64,000 bases of DNA, taken from assembly GCA_010909165.1 (NCBI GenBank), contig VJWM01000068.1, positions 1,054,001 through 1,118,000 on the forward strand. Direction: 5' to 3'. Under the pieces are notes generated by a model, which was not told the origin of the DNA, made no database searches, and saw only the letters and a program-made list of their open reading frames with translations. Each line of letters starts with the position of its first letter. The first letter of the stretch is position 1. This document shows, piece after piece, positions 45,300 to 58,640 of the stretch. This DNA is from Anthoceros angustus (Eukaryota > Streptophyta > Anthocerotopsida > Anthocerotales > Anthocerotaceae). The position numbers and the translations under genes are program-made.

Positions 45300-48200
45300 A
45301 GCGAAAACACCGTCGTTGTGCTTTGGACCCGACCACTACGAGCGAGCAAATTCGTCGGGGCTTTGGACCGATTACAATTCGGCGGTCTGCCCCTTCCTAC
45401 CGCCATTCCACAACCACTCTTCCACTCGCGATCGCGGCCATTGCTATTATGAGCGGCCCATGCCGCCGCCACCCATGCAAGTTCACGCTATGCCTCCGGT
45501 GATTGCGGCGATCGCAATCAGCACCTCCTTTGGAGGCCATTCCCTGCGCCTCTCCCTCCGTCCGATCGCCGCGCCTCCACCGCGCATTCGAAGGACCTTC
45601 CTCCCACCGCATAAGGCACGGCACGGACGGATGGTGTGCGGCGTGCGAGTGGGCTCACCATCGATGATGCACCAAAGCGCCTTCCCTCCGCATCCGACCG
45701 CGCTGCATCCCGTCTTCCACCACGCGGTCAAACTCCTCGGCGTCATGCCCGGCACCTCACCGGCTGAATGCAATGGCCCATACCCCTTTGTCTCATCGGA
45801 GCACCCCTTTTCGGCCATGACCGACCGCACTTCCATCGCACACTTCTGTTGTCTTCTTCAGTGACGTCCGCCTCGCATCCGATGTACAGCAAAACTTTGA
45901 GCTGTCCACCCCTCGGATTGTCGCGACAACAACCTTGCTCGTGATGCGCACCACCCTCGCGATCGCCATGCGTGCGGTCGCTCCACTGGAAGACCTTCCG
46001 CCTCCAAAACCCCTGCACCTCTTTCCATTTCCCATTGTGATTGTCGGGCGCGGCCGATTGGAACCTCGCGGGGCGCGCCGTTCCGCGCCATTCGACGCGG
46101 CGCCACCGCCAACCCTACGGTTTCCGTATTATTGCGCCCCGACCTTGTTTCTGTCCATTCTCAATTGGTGACGGAAAGCAATTCACGTCGGGAACTGGCC
46201 GTCTGTTCCACAGGGGTGCAGCTGCCTCGATTTTTCGTATCCGGCCATCGCAAACCAAGAAGTGAGTGCGGACAGGCTCAAAGTCTCTTCACATTAGTGC
46301 CCTCTTGTGCGGGGGCCAGGACAAACACAACGAAACCACTTGCGGTCTCTAATGAAGCGGTCCGACTCCGGCCTTTCAAGCGTTCCCATACACGGAGTTC
46401 ATGCGGATGGCTTCATCGCAGCGTGGCCATCACGAGCTTGAGACATAGGCGGGGCGATGAGTGCGAGGCACGTCCTCGAGGTGCCCAAAATGCGGGAGGA
46501 ACACGACCACCATTGGCCTGCAGAAGTAAACTCATCGGTGATGAAGGTGAGCAGTAGCTCTATCGCCGAATGACATCTCTCGGCGATTTCCGCGAACATT
46601 TCTCTAAAGCTGCGGCGGGCCTCGAATCTCACTCCACGACGCGTCGCCCATCCATGCGTGGCAGTGAAGAACTTGGTGACACTCTCAAACGTGCACTCCC
46701 CTAGACACTCCAACATGGCCCTCTTGTCCAGGCTGTGCACCACATGCGGAACCCCTCTCCCACCCACCCGCCAACGTGCAGGCACTCGGTGAATAAAAGC
46801 TGGTCCTGCACCTTCTTCCGAATGCGCGCCACCTGCCGCCCCAGGACATGCGAGGGCTTCAGGTCGGCCACATGCTTGAAAAATCCGGGGCACATGCGCC
46901 GGACCAGCGGCCGATGAAATCGCAGCCCTGCTCCTCTTATCGCCCAGCGTTTGATTCTTGGAGGATGGCCATGGTGTGGGTGGGTTGTCAACATATCCGT
47001 CTTAAAAGCCCTCTTCAACGTCCTCTGTGCCCGCATCCTTCCACTCCTTGTGCACGCCATCCTTTTGGCTCCCTAGTGCGTCGCGAGTGTGGCAAATGTC
47101 ATGGGACGACTCACCTCAATGCCATTTGCCGGCATGTATACGGTGGCGAAGAACATGGCACAAGGAGGCATCTGCCGTCGTCGGCGCGCACATTTTGCAT
47201 CAATTGCCAAATATCTTACCATGCTTCAGGGGTCGGATGCACTCACATGGTGATGTGGTAATGTGTAACCACCGACACGTTCGAACACGCCGTCCACAAA
47301 TATGGCGACTCCCAGTACTTCGAGCCTCGTGATGCCGTCGTAGGCCGCATCCTGTTCCAACCTCGTGGACTACATCACCATGTCCCGTGCACAGTGCGAT
47401 GCACTCTAAGCGGTGGGAAAGGTCCCCCCTCCCAGCGAAATTGTCGAGCGTTGTTGGCACTCCATGCCCGCCTCAACCCGCAATCACCAATGCGCGTTCG
47501 AACCCCATCGAGGCACCATTGTGCAAATAATGGCATGACTCGCTCACGGAGGGTTAGGATGTCCTCGAATCGCCGCTCCTGCTCCGTTCGACGGCATCTG
47601 AGCCTTCTCGGTCACCGCAAACGCATCGCATGCGGCGCGTCTTCCTCCGCCGCGGAATGCCATAAGCGCCCGCGTCTGCGTCCTTTCTCCGCCTTCCTCG
47701 GTGCATGCTCTGGGCGACCCAAGTGCGGTGGGCTGCGGTGCGATCGGAGCATCTCTCCTCATCCATCGCGAACCTCAAGTTGGTGCTATTCGCGTTATGC
47801 GCAACTCTTCCGTCATGGATCGAAGGTCGTCGTCCATATCCTCGAGAAGGCGGACCAGCCCGGTGGAGGCGCTGCGTCGAAGAACCCACGGATGGTGGCG
47901 ATGTCGAACATTTCCGGCCCGTCCATGCCTTGCACCATCTCGGATGCGAGCCCTTCCCGGTTCGTACTGCGCCCGTCTCCACGATGTTGCAGCCTTGCAA
48001 GCGGCCGCACCCGCATCGGTTTCGCGATCGCCATTCGCCTTCTCGCAAGTGACCCAAAATTTGAAGAAGAACCTCCTCTGGCGATGGCTGCCGATTCACG
48101 CCCCGGCCCGCGCCTTCCCTTCCCACTGCGGTGGTGTGTGCGGAGCTCTTCCACAACTAAAAGGTCCGTTGCCATGCGTTAGAGCCTCTTCCGCTCCGCG

Positions 48201-50640
48201 AGGCCTCCATGAGCAGGCGTGCCGCCCCGTCCGCGCCCGGGGACTTCGTCGCCGCCTCCACGAGGCCCTACCGCTGGCGCTTCTGGGCCTTGGGGAGAGG
48301 AAATTGTGCCTCCTCCCACATGTCCCGAGGTCGAGGGTGGGATGCGGCGGGTGCCTCAAGGTCGGGGATGCGGACGGTCGGCGGCGTTGTTGAACTCTCC
48401 TCCCTCGAGGCGCGACCACGACCACCGCGCCGCTCTCCATCCCCCGGTGACATCCACTTCTTCCTCCTCCGGCCAATCGTAAACCTCGAAGGCGCCGCTC
48501 GCTCCTACCTCCGCTGCAGAGGTGTAAATTGCTGTCCGTCCCGGATGTACGGCATTTGCATCGACTGTCGGCTCTGTGTGTCTTGGGGAAATTGGGAGAA
48601 TGTCGCTGGATACCGGACTTGTGTGTGCGGCGGCGGCATCACGGACCACAGCCGGACCCATGCCGGCGAGCTTCGAATAGAGCCTCGCACCCCTCAACAA
48701 TGGGCACACCGTACTTGCGACGGCGTTCCATTGTCGTCGCCCCCATGCACACCGTAAGCTCCACTGCGTGGTCGGCGCGAAGACAACTCGCCGCCTTCTC
48801 CATCTCCCAAGTCGACCTTGGGCAAAGCCTTGTCCGGCGGTACTTGTACCCGAGCGACTTTGTGAACGCGCCTCCGCCATCAAGCGGTGCGCGCTCTTTG
48901 CTTCTTCGGGCCTATACCCGTGATTCGGAGTTGCGTGAATGGGATTGTCCCAACGGCGCCCGCGGCCTCGCTCACTCGCGCGTCTCCATCCTCCCACCGC
49001 GGGCGGATTGCGTAGATGATCCGCCCATTCTCCGCCATATGTGGATGGGCGCACACGCGTTGAACCTCCGGCGGTCCGGCGATGGCGGCTTGGGCGCGGG
49101 GCCGTCATGCGGATATTGGGCATCGGCGCGCCGTGAAGTGCGTGTCGCCGCCGGCCAGCGCAATTACGCCCGGCTCACGCGGTGCGCGGCGCCCGCGATG
49201 GACGCCGCTCCATCCGAGCGGATCGATGACCGCCCATGGGGGCATATTCTTGGCGATCATTGGCGTCTTGCCGTCGTGCGAGCATGTGTGCCATTTCTTC
49301 TCTCTGCCGCCGGTTGTGGTGCCTGCACGTGTCTTCCGAGCGCCATGGTGCACATGTGAAGACCCACACCGCGCCTGTGCCACCCCAACCGTGCGAGCGC
49401 CTCGATGTGGGACGACGGGCGCATGGAAGGAGATCGATGGCCGGGTCGCAAGCATTGCGCGTGTTGAGTGGGTGCGGAAAGCTGAAATCATATATTCCTC
49501 CGTGTCCCATACGACATAATCTTTGACGCGGCGGCATGTATCTGAGTTCGGTTAGGGAGTGGCCGTCAGCTTGCGTAAGTTTTGGCTCACGATATGCGCT
49601 TCTGCATTGCGACTATGTGGCTGCTTTCAACTCCTTGCCCGCGCCCCCATCTTGCGGATGCTGCGGCTCAACACCCTCATCGCGTTGCCCGCGCATCTTC
49701 GCTCCGCTGGTTTGAGCGGCATGACGCCGGCGTTTGACTTTCCGCTCGGCCGCCAAACATGCGGTATGGTCCCGGCGATCATGGTTCCTTCCGTCACGTG
49801 CGAAGATCGTACATATGTGTCCCAATAACATATTGGGTCCGATATGTTCAAATAAACTATTGGGCGGAAGTGCAATGATGCGCTATCAACGCGCCTCCGA
49901 GCATTTGTGGGACCGCACAATATCGGCGTTGTGGAACAATTCATTGTGTGCTTATTGAAATGCCCTTCTCATCCGATGTCTATGGGCTGCGTTGCATGAG
50001 CGGTCGACCACGTGGTGGGAGGTCTGTTTGGAGGCAGAAAGGCGAGCATTTTGCTGCATGGCCATTGCACAACCATCCGGCTCCTTCCTCGGCCAACATG
50101 CCTTTTAGGCATCCGCCATAATCCACCATCGCTATGCATTAATATCCCTTAGTAGTCCGCGCCATATTCTGCTCTGTACCGGCTCATGAAGTCCATCCCA
50201 TTTTGCTTGCCATAAAATCCGTGAACATGGCCCATCTTGGCTGCCAGACCATTCACTTCATTTTTGATGGCATGGTTGCCCTTGGCCTTCCAGCGCCTCG
50301 TGGTTGGAGATTTGTCAGTCACTCCACATCCGACCCATCCGGGGTCCTCCCCCACCTTACCGGCCCGCTCCGGACAGCGTAGTGCCCGCCCGCGCCATCC
50401 AGCCCGCAGGGAGGCGAGCCGCGGCTGGCAGGCGACCGCCACCCACCCGCACACCCGCACCCCAATGAACCCCACCCCAACCCGCCCGCCAGCCGCCCCA
50501 CCCAACAAACAGCGAAAATGCCGACCCACCATTGCCCAAAATGCCAAATACATAAAATGTATACAATGCGGAATAGTGCAAAATGCCCAAACGCCTAAAT
50601 TTCGCAAATTGCCTAACATTTAAATTCATCAAATTGCAGA
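45300..50640. other. GC-rich, plus-strand C-rich tract without recognisable genes
   Basis: Many mid-sized frames on both strands (up to 276 codons at 48529-49359) shadow one another, and none gives a known domain. The plus strand is richer in C than G. The minus-strand pieces 'GFFKHVADLKPSHVLGRQ' (about 46840-46900) and 'EMFAEIAERCHSAIELLL' (about 46550-46610) look protein-like and could be traces of a decayed gene read on minus, but they are in different frames and I cannot name a family. Confidence 0.45.
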
Positions 50641-52130
50641 AAATGCCATGCATTATGGGAGACAAGTGCAGTTGATGGAGTGATGCGAATGGAGGCATGG
50701 CGGGTTGATGATGAGGTGCAACGGTGCATTGACTATGCGACGACGCGCCCACACTGCACGTTGCACTATGGAGCACTTGAATGCGTTGCGAATGACCCAA
50801 TCTAACACGGTGCACTCCTCGAACTACACGATTGACAATGGATAAAGCATGAGGGTGCATAATCGTTATATATGACATGAACAATGGTCCCTTCATCCAA
50901 GAGCAAAGGAAAAGGTCAAATCAAGTTGGTTGCATGATGCTCCCACGATCCCATATGTCACAAGGAGAAAGAAGAAGTTCGGAGTATGTATGCCTCTTCA
51001 TCCGGAGAAACATGTATAATCAAGAATGAATGGTAGGAAGGCCATATATAGACATGTATAGTGGTCTGTCAGAACACCAAGGAAGCGGGTTGAAACACGT
51101 GCCACCTCTCACCGATGGTAGGCACGTCATGTATTTATCCTACTTTTCCTTGGCCTTGAACAAATGATATTTATGTGCACAACATGCTCGCCTTTTCAAG
51201 ACACGAAGAAGAGATTGCGGTAAGGATGGACCCTTTTCCATGAGCAAACATCTACAATCCAAGTATCAATGGCTATGGTACATATAGACAAAGTGGTCCC
51301 GTGCCAAGCCCAAGGAACAGGTTAAATCACGTGCCACCATGGTAGTACGCAAATCTATTTATAATCATACTTCTCCGGCCTTGAACAAATGATAATTATA
51401 CCGAACAACATACTCGCCTTTTCCTTGGGTTTTATTTATTTTCAATATATATTATGACCTATATATGTGTCATAATCTGAGTCGAACATGCATCACGATG
51501 TACATAGATTGATTGTGCCATGGGAGCATGTAGGTAGACATGTTCACACACATCGCATATCAAGCATGCAACATGACATGCATACCATGTGCATGCCATC
51601 AATGGGCAATGAACATATGATTGGTCCAAGGCCAGGACTTTTCTCCCGACATATAAGCAAGGGATAGAAGGCATAGTGTACAGGGAATCCATGGTTGGGC
51701 ATACATAGGAAAAACCCACAGGGTCTATGTATAATCCTACTTCTCCTTGGCCTTGAATAAATAATGTATATGCACCAACACCATGCTCGCTTTTCCTTGG
51801 GTTATGATTTTAGGTATTTCTATTCTGTGAGACCCATATATGTGTCATAGTCATTCCATAGTACGTGTCAACCGTCCATCATGCATAAAGACCATGGGTG
51901 GGTGGCATGGTGTTCACATCGAGGACATGAGGTTTCCTTGTTAGTGATTGACCTATATAAGTGTCTCTGGTGAAAAACACTGACATGGGCCGCAAGATGG
52001 AGTCATGCAAATGAAATGTAGGTTAGGTGGCCGTCAAAGTGTCGGGTTTGGTGCATGGAAATGAAATCAGTGAAAGTGGTGGGGACAACACGCAAAGCAT
52101 AAGCTCATTCCATTCGTAAATATTCATGGT
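50641..52130 (-). repeat. AT-rich region holding the inverted copies of the ~0.4 kb repeat
   Basis: The stretch 51418-51475 is a close reverse complement of 44104-44167 ('CTTGGGTTTTATTT', 'GACCTATATATGTGTCATA'). It continues with the 'GTGCCATGG' and 'CATCACGATGTACATAG' blocks. Another copy is at 51785-51855. No gene is supported; the longest frame is 86 codons. Confidence 0.7.
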
Positions 52131-55100
52131 GTCATGAAAATGTTGCGGGCATACGTTTGGTCAAATGGTTGACAAACACGGGTTTGTAGCCCAATTCCTT
52201 GAGAATGAAAGGAGTTCGTCCATCATCCAGTGATTTGGGTGTGAACAATGTTTCTCCACCGACTTTATGGAGTCGGGCGAAAGGAGCAGACCGTGCCGGC
52301 GTTGGCGGGGAGGCGGGGGTAGGGAGCCTCGGAGGATGCATCCCACCGATTGGATGCAGTCGTGCGCATCCCACTAGTTCGGATGCAGTGGTGGGATGGG
52401 CGAGGACCAGCACAGTGGGTTTGAAATAGGATTCTGGGGTTGAGCGACGTGCCCACCGCGGTGGTCTCGTCCCAACGTGCGAGAAGGAATAGGGAAGGCC
52501 GCGGTGGGCTGGAAGGAAAGCAGCGTGCGCATTAGTGGAAGGAAGCGCGGCGGTGGCGGGTAGGTGCGAAAGGGTCGCCGGCCGTGCGTGTGGAGGATGA
52601 GGAACCCAAGATCGGGCGGAGCGGGCGGCCCAGTGGGTTGGTGAACTCGTGGCGGTTGAAATTGGGAAGCGGCAGTGTAGCTCCACATCTTGTAGATGAC
52701 TGGCAAATCACGGTGATGCGCATGTTGTAGTCAGCCAAGCCGGGAAGGAAGGGGCGGAGGAATGGGAGATGCAAAGCTCAGTACATTCTGCGTGGCCTAT
52801 GGTTCCCATCAACTATTGGGCTGTCAGGTTCTTGGCATTTGTGGAGGACCATCAAAGCGATGTCTGCGCATAGAGGGCTATCGAGAAACTTGCCGCCTCG
52901 ACTGCCGGCGAGGGCGGACCGGATGGAGTGGCGGTGGACAAATTCTGCGAGAGGTCTACGGTGGAGTGCCACATTTTCATGCACCAAGTGTTCGACGGTT
53001 GGCCGTCGGAATGGAAGAGGTGGGAAAGGGAGCTGCCGGCGTGGGCGACCTTAGGATTTGGTTTTCCAGTGCACGCATCAAGTGCCACCTTGTGGAGAGG
53101 TGGCCTAATGAGGTATTATGAATTGGTTGATTTCGTGCGGTATGGAGAAATGGAATGGAATGAGAAGAATGGGCGTTGTTCGAGGATATCAACCCGGAGA
53201 ACCATGTTATACGTACTTGGCGGGGATGCGAGTGCCGGGCGGTGGAAGGAGAACCAAGTGCCGGCCGTGAAGGCACAAAATGTAAGGGTGGTTGCGGTTG
53301 GGAATGGGAGTGATGGTGCGAGCACGCTTATGATGAGCGTGGGGAGTACCATAGGTTCCGCGGTTCATGTAATTCGTTGGAACTGCGGATGGCGATTTTC
53401 GGCTGCGAGGCGGCTGCACGGCGGCCGCGGGCGTCGATAGGTGCAAGCGCTCGAGTTGCGGATCGTTGTAAGGTGCGGTGCGTGCGCGATGCACATTCAA
53501 TGTTTCTGAAAATGCACGTTGCGAAATTTGAGTACGCGTAGCATGGCATGTGGCACGCGGATCGAAGTGCACGTGCGCGATGGCACGCAATGCGAAAATG
53601 CGAAATTTGAGTGGCGCGGTAGCGCATCGTGCAACCGCCTGCGGAAGGTGCGATGACTCACATGTTGGCATATACTGCGGCGCGCGGTCACGGGATGCGA
53701 TGGGAGGCGCGGAGTAAAGGCGTCGGTGGGGATCTCGGGCGATCCGAGGCCGCAGTGGACCTATGATTCCGTGCACAATGAAAGCATGCCATGATGGTGC
53801 GTTGAAGCGAGGCGGTGGAGGAGGAGGGGCGGCGCGAGGAAGGAGCAATCGCGGAGGAGGAGGGGAGGCGAGGGTGAGGAGGCCATGGACATCCGTGCGA
53901 TCGTCCGAGAAGGTGGAGTGGCTGGCGCGGATCCGGCGCACCTTGGGAGGCGTTGTGGATCGATCTGCGGATGTGCACCTGAAGTGGAGACAAGGAGGTC
54001 GGCCCGTGCGCGATCGCATCTGCGTCGGTCACCCATGAATTCTCAAACCTCGCTTGATTGATTGCACTGGATTGCACATTGCGACCATGCTTGGTTGGCT
54101 TTCGAAGGGCGTCACTCGCCCACAACGACCGGCGGTACAAGCGGTGCTATGTGGCCTCTGCGGAAATGTAAGCATTTTGCGGTCGGCATCTGTCAGCCTC
54201 GCCTTGTGTGTTTGCGGTGAGTATGATCCATTCGAGTTTGCGCGGCACGGAGGCGTGGGCGATGGGCGCGTCGTCCCCGCGGCGATCATGCGGGGCGGCG
54301 AGTGATGGTGCGCGCCCGGGCCGGGCAGCGATGGGAGAAGTGGAGGCGGCGGCGGCGACATGCGCAATGTTGTGCGGCCGACATGAGGTTGGGCGGGATG
54401 TGGGGCTTGGAGCACGGTTTTGTATGCCGTCCGGAAGGAGCAACGCCGTCCTCGCCGGAAGGCTCCCTCGAGAAGGACTGCGGATGCAGACGGGCGGTGG
54501 CGCGGGGAGGCCGTGGAAGCGGCGGTGGCTCGCGGAATCTCGGGGCGTGGAGCCGGTGTGGGAGTGGGAGAGCCCGGCAAATCCACTCCACGACTCGCAT
54601 GTCGAGCGTACATGGCCGGAGGAGGCGAGAAATGTGTACGGCTGGTCCGGGAAATGGGTACTCATGGTATTGGAGGTTCGCATTGTCCGCCATGCACAAA
54701 GATTTCATTTTTCGTGGAGAAGGCAGATTGTGGCCTGACCATTGAGAAGTGGGTTGGAGGTGGGTGAAGGTGCCTCGTGGGCGGGTCATGACGCATGGGG
54801 CGCGGAATCTTTGGAGCAGCAAGAATTGGCATGGCGTTGGTGCCGTTGTGGATGCAATTCGCGAAGACCCGAGGATTGCAATGCGTGCGACCATCGAGAT
54901 AGGCGCGGTGACCATGCTCTGTGAGAAGTCAATGGAGGCTTCGTGTGGGAGTTTTATCAGAGAAGGACGCCTTTTTCGGCAATCACCGTCGTTCGAAAGT
55001 GGAGGAGGCGGTTGGATGGCACCCTATGGTCGCAGTGAGGGAATGATAGCGATGGATGTTACGCAATCGGAGAAGTGGAGTTGGAAGCTAGTGGTGAGGC

Positions 55101-57730
55101 GGTTGGGCGGAATGGGACCGTCACATGTGCTGTGGGCCAGACCCAGGCGGCGGTGGAATATGCGGTGAGGCTCGTTTCTCGGCGGTTGGGACATTGAGCA
55201 TCCTCCCGGAGTTGGATCAACACAATTTTTGTGGGCGCGTCATTGCCGTTATTCGTGTGGGGCGGAGCATTTCATATGTTACTTGGACTTCGAGCGAAGG
55301 GGTATTCCAAACACTGGAAGCATGTGACGATCATCGGGGCATGCCACACAATGGGGGTCGACGGGATACGCCCGATAGCTGGAAGATCCCATGCCTTTTG
55401 TTAGGGGGCCCGTCGTGGAACCCCGCATTGAGGTAAGGCGGCGTTACATTTGCGGGTTTGCCGCGAGCGGCTGAAGAATGAACGGGAGGCGGAGGCCATC
55501 GACATTTGTCGATGGGTAGAACATGTGCATGGAGCGAGAAGTGTGTATGCATGCGGCGAGCGCCCATTCTAGATTGTTCACGGACGGCGTGTTTGTGTGC
55601 GTCGTTGGTTTGGAAGTGTTATGTGGGTGCACGCACTTCAAACAATGAATCAAGCGATACCAAAAGTGACGTGATAGCTACGGGCGCTTTCGACGAACTT
55701 CTGCGGGCGATCTACCTCTGCGGATCGGTGCGGTGTGCAAACCCCGGCCGCAAGCGCTTCAAGCTCGGACCGTCCGTGGAACACAAATCGGAGTGGGCCC
55801 TAACACGGTCGAGCCGCTTTGTCTGAAACCCTTGGCTGCGGACATGCCATTACTCGGGCGGAAAGTGTTAGGAGGATCGAAATCGGCGCCGGTACATTCG
55901 AGAGGTGCATTTGGGGTTTGAAGGAGGAAGGCGCATGGGCAAGGAAAAGCGCTCCCGAGGGTAGGCGCGGTCAGGAGGTGTTGAGGCCACCGAGTCTCCA
56001 CCTTGGCCATCACGTGGGGCAAAAAGCAGTGAAGGGTGCCCATGGGGCCAGCGCTGCGGCCTTCGAGCAGGCGGAAGAAGGAGGAAGATGGTGGGCGGTG
56101 CGCCCGGCCGAGGCTGCATCAGAGGTCATGGCGGAAGCCCATCATCATGGACGGTGAAAACTTGAGGCAATTCTGCGAGGAGGTGGGGATGAGGGCTGGA
56201 AGGTGGAGATGAAGGGATGCATAGGAGGCGGGTGCGCGCACACCATAAGCGTATGATTTGGCGGTGCGGCACTTGCAGCGGGGAGACCATTGAAAGGCCT
56301 ACCGGCGGAGCTAGGCTGCGGCAGGCAGTGACGAGGCTCACGCCGGCTGCGGCATGGCGGTGTATGGGAGGTTGTCCGTGGAGGAGGTGTGCAGTGCCAC
56401 GCACACACCCATCCGCAGCGTGAAGCAGGAATCTGATTCGTGCGGCGGGCTGGCTGGATGGAATCGAAATCCCAAGGAGGCGGGTCACGGAGGCTGCGTT
56501 TTGATGCCGGAGCACATGTACGGCAGTCGGCGGCGCATCCGCGTCGACCAATGCGACACCCATGTACATGTGGCATATGGATTGTAAGTGCGTGATGCGA
56601 GGCATGCGATGTTCGCGGTTGGCGTTGCGGGGAGAAGTGATTGCGAGTTGACGCAATCGGTGGGTTGTTGCCTGGTTTTCTTATGACAAGATGTACCAAT
56701 TCTACTTGAGTGCGGGGCCATAGATGGGGCAACCCATTCGTCCCACAGTTGGTCTGGAGGATAACAAGCGGGGACGGCGATTTTCAACGCCTATGTGGAA
56801 GCGGTGAGGAAGTTTGGGCATCCGCGGATTGTCGGACTACGCGAGCACAATAAGCGGATATGAAGCGAGGCCAAGGGCACATGGAAGCAACTTCATCCGC
56901 CCCTCATGCACAACCGGTAAAAGTTAGGTGCTTGGTCTCGTTTTCCTTATGCCTGTGTGGTGGTGAAGTCGATGAATGCGGGATTATTGCGGAGGATTGA
57001 GCATTTGGCGGTCCTTGGGAGAAGTGGGCATTCCTCTACAAGGGTACATGATGGATATGGTGAGGAGCGTGAGCGGACATCACCAACCACAGCACATCCA
57101 TTCACCGTGACCTTCATGCCCACGATGAGGCGGAGCTCGGCGTTGGAGGCGGTATGGAATAGGCACCGGTGCGGAAGATCGGGCGGCCAGCGAGACATTC
57201 CGGCCATGTGCTGCTATCGCATTCAAGAAGAAGGTCGACTACAAGGGTGGGTGCGACCACCGCATATGGGGGAGTGAGGAGGCGATGGCGAGGAGTTCGA
57301 TGTGGGTGGCCCTCGGTATGCACAAAGCGTGGCCCCGAGATGCCACCACTCGTGACATAAATTGCGGCGGTGAGCTGACTGTACTGTCCATTTATTTTAT
57401 GCATTGTGGAGGCGAGGCGCATCGGCGCCATTGTGCGAGCACGAGGCCCGAATCGTATGGGCCCTTCTGTGGGTTGTCGAGGCTGCGGATGGCGAGGACA
57501 ATGCATATGCAAAGGGATTGCGGGACATGGACTTCCTCCCGGACATGTATCGGTGCACATGGCACTAACAACACTCTGCGGGGAGTGCGAGCACGAGGCG
57601 CATTGCCCACCTCCACGGTGGGCGGTGAAGCCACCGTGGGCGTGGGCGGCCATCACCTGCTGGTCTATGGTGCAGGTGTGAGGCGTGTGGCCCAGTTGCA
57701 GCCTTAGGGAGTGAGCTAGGTGTGTTGGAG
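52131..57730. other. GC-rich, plus-strand G-rich tract without recognisable genes
   Basis: The base skew is opposite to 45.3-50.6 kb: purine-rich GGA/GGC runs lie on plus. Frames up to 270 codons occur on both strands, none with a known motif. Plus-strand pieces such as 'FMHQVFDGWPSEWKRW' (about 52975-53025) and 'LMRYYELVDFVRYGEMEW' (about 53105-53160) look protein-like and may belong to one decayed gene. Their mirror position to the minus-strand traces near 46.6-46.9 kb fits a large inverted arrangement, but I could not match the two sets. Confidence 0.4.
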
Positions 57731-57740
57731 AAAATTGATT

Positions 57741-57806
57741 TGTCGCTCACCATGACACAGGAGGCGGTGACATTGTCGCTCACCATGACACAGGAGGCGG
57801 TGACAA
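57741..57806. repeat. 33-bp tandem duplication
   Basis: 'TGTCGCTCACCATGACACAG' plus 'GAGGCGGTGACAT' occurs at 57741-57773 and again at 57774-57806 with a single end difference. It lies at the edge of the G-rich tract. Confidence 0.9.
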
Positions 57807-57889
57807 TTTGGATTTGTTTGTTACGGCGTTTTGAGAGTTGAGCCCAGTGGTGGCTTTGTTGTGGTGGAATGTAAAGGGGTTGTGTGAAG

Positions 57890-58330
57890 ATGGTGTGCGC
57901 TTCTTGCTGTATGTTGGCCTTGTCTGGCCTTTGGATGGGCTGCGATAACCCGGTAGTGCAGCGTACATAGGCGCTGCGCTACTCGAGCACAAGGGCTATG
58001 CTGCGAGGCAGCGGGCACTTGTGCCCTCCCGAAAAATGGTGTCTTCTGCGAGGCATGGCTGGCCCCTTGTGCGCCTGACGCTTTGGATGGGTGCAATAGT
58101 AGCGGGCGTACATAGGCGCTGCCTTCTCGAGCACAAGGGCTGTATGCTGCGAGCGGCATACAGCCCTATCTCCGAAAAATAGTGTGCGCTGCGCGAGCTG
58201 TATGGCTGGCCTTGCGCCTGACGCTGGATGGGCGATAGCCGGTAGCGCGAGGCGCTGGCGCCTCGAGCTGGAGGCACAGCTGTATGCTGCGAGCAGCGAG
58301 GCATGCCCTGTCTCCCTCCTCACGCTATCT
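57890..58330. repeat. ~150-bp tandem repeat, three units
   Basis: Three units, starting near 57890, 58045 and 58190, share 'TGGCTGGCC', 'GCGCCTGACGCT', 'GATGGG', 'CGAGCACAAGGGCT' and 'TATGCTGCGAG', then 'CCGAAAAAT'. The third is the shortest, with doubled bases lost. No reading frame is conserved across units. Confidence 0.8.
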
Positions 58331-58640
58331 CCTCACGCCCGAGCCCTAAAACCAAAACATTGTGTGTGACAACCACAAAAGATTCTACACGTACACCACA
58401 TGCTTAGTGACGAGATCGGGACACGAGGGTGCACCGACCGATGTCGTCAAGTGGCACCGAGAGTTTTCCGCCAGTATGCGAAAACTTTTTGGTCACAATG
58501 GAAAAAAACCCTAAAGGGCTTCCTGACGAGATCGGTATTCCATACGAGTGACCAGATCGGTATTCCATAGTTCGCTGCCACTTTAAGGTCATGCCAATAT
58601 CCATCTATGGCCAGCCTTACTTCTTTTGTTTTGACAGCCG
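58331..58640. other. Right edge of the repeat block
   Basis: The segment contains 'ACCAGATCGGTATTCCATA' at 58551-58569, the exact 19-base reverse complement of 35176-35194, and a second partial copy at 58530-58544. A telomere-like 'AACCCTAAAGGG' is at 58507-58518. Genes with ordinary composition resume just beyond, so this looks like the right boundary of the 35.1-58.6 kb block. Confidence 0.55.

Noticed and set aside
48356-49359. 255-codon minus and 276-codon plus open frames
   Set aside because: They overlap on opposite strands with GC-driven composition and no recognisable motif or intron signals.
57890-58330. Regular short repeats that could suggest a CRISPR-like array
   Set aside because: Units are ~150 bp tandem copies without constant repeats and variable spacers, in a plant nuclear context.
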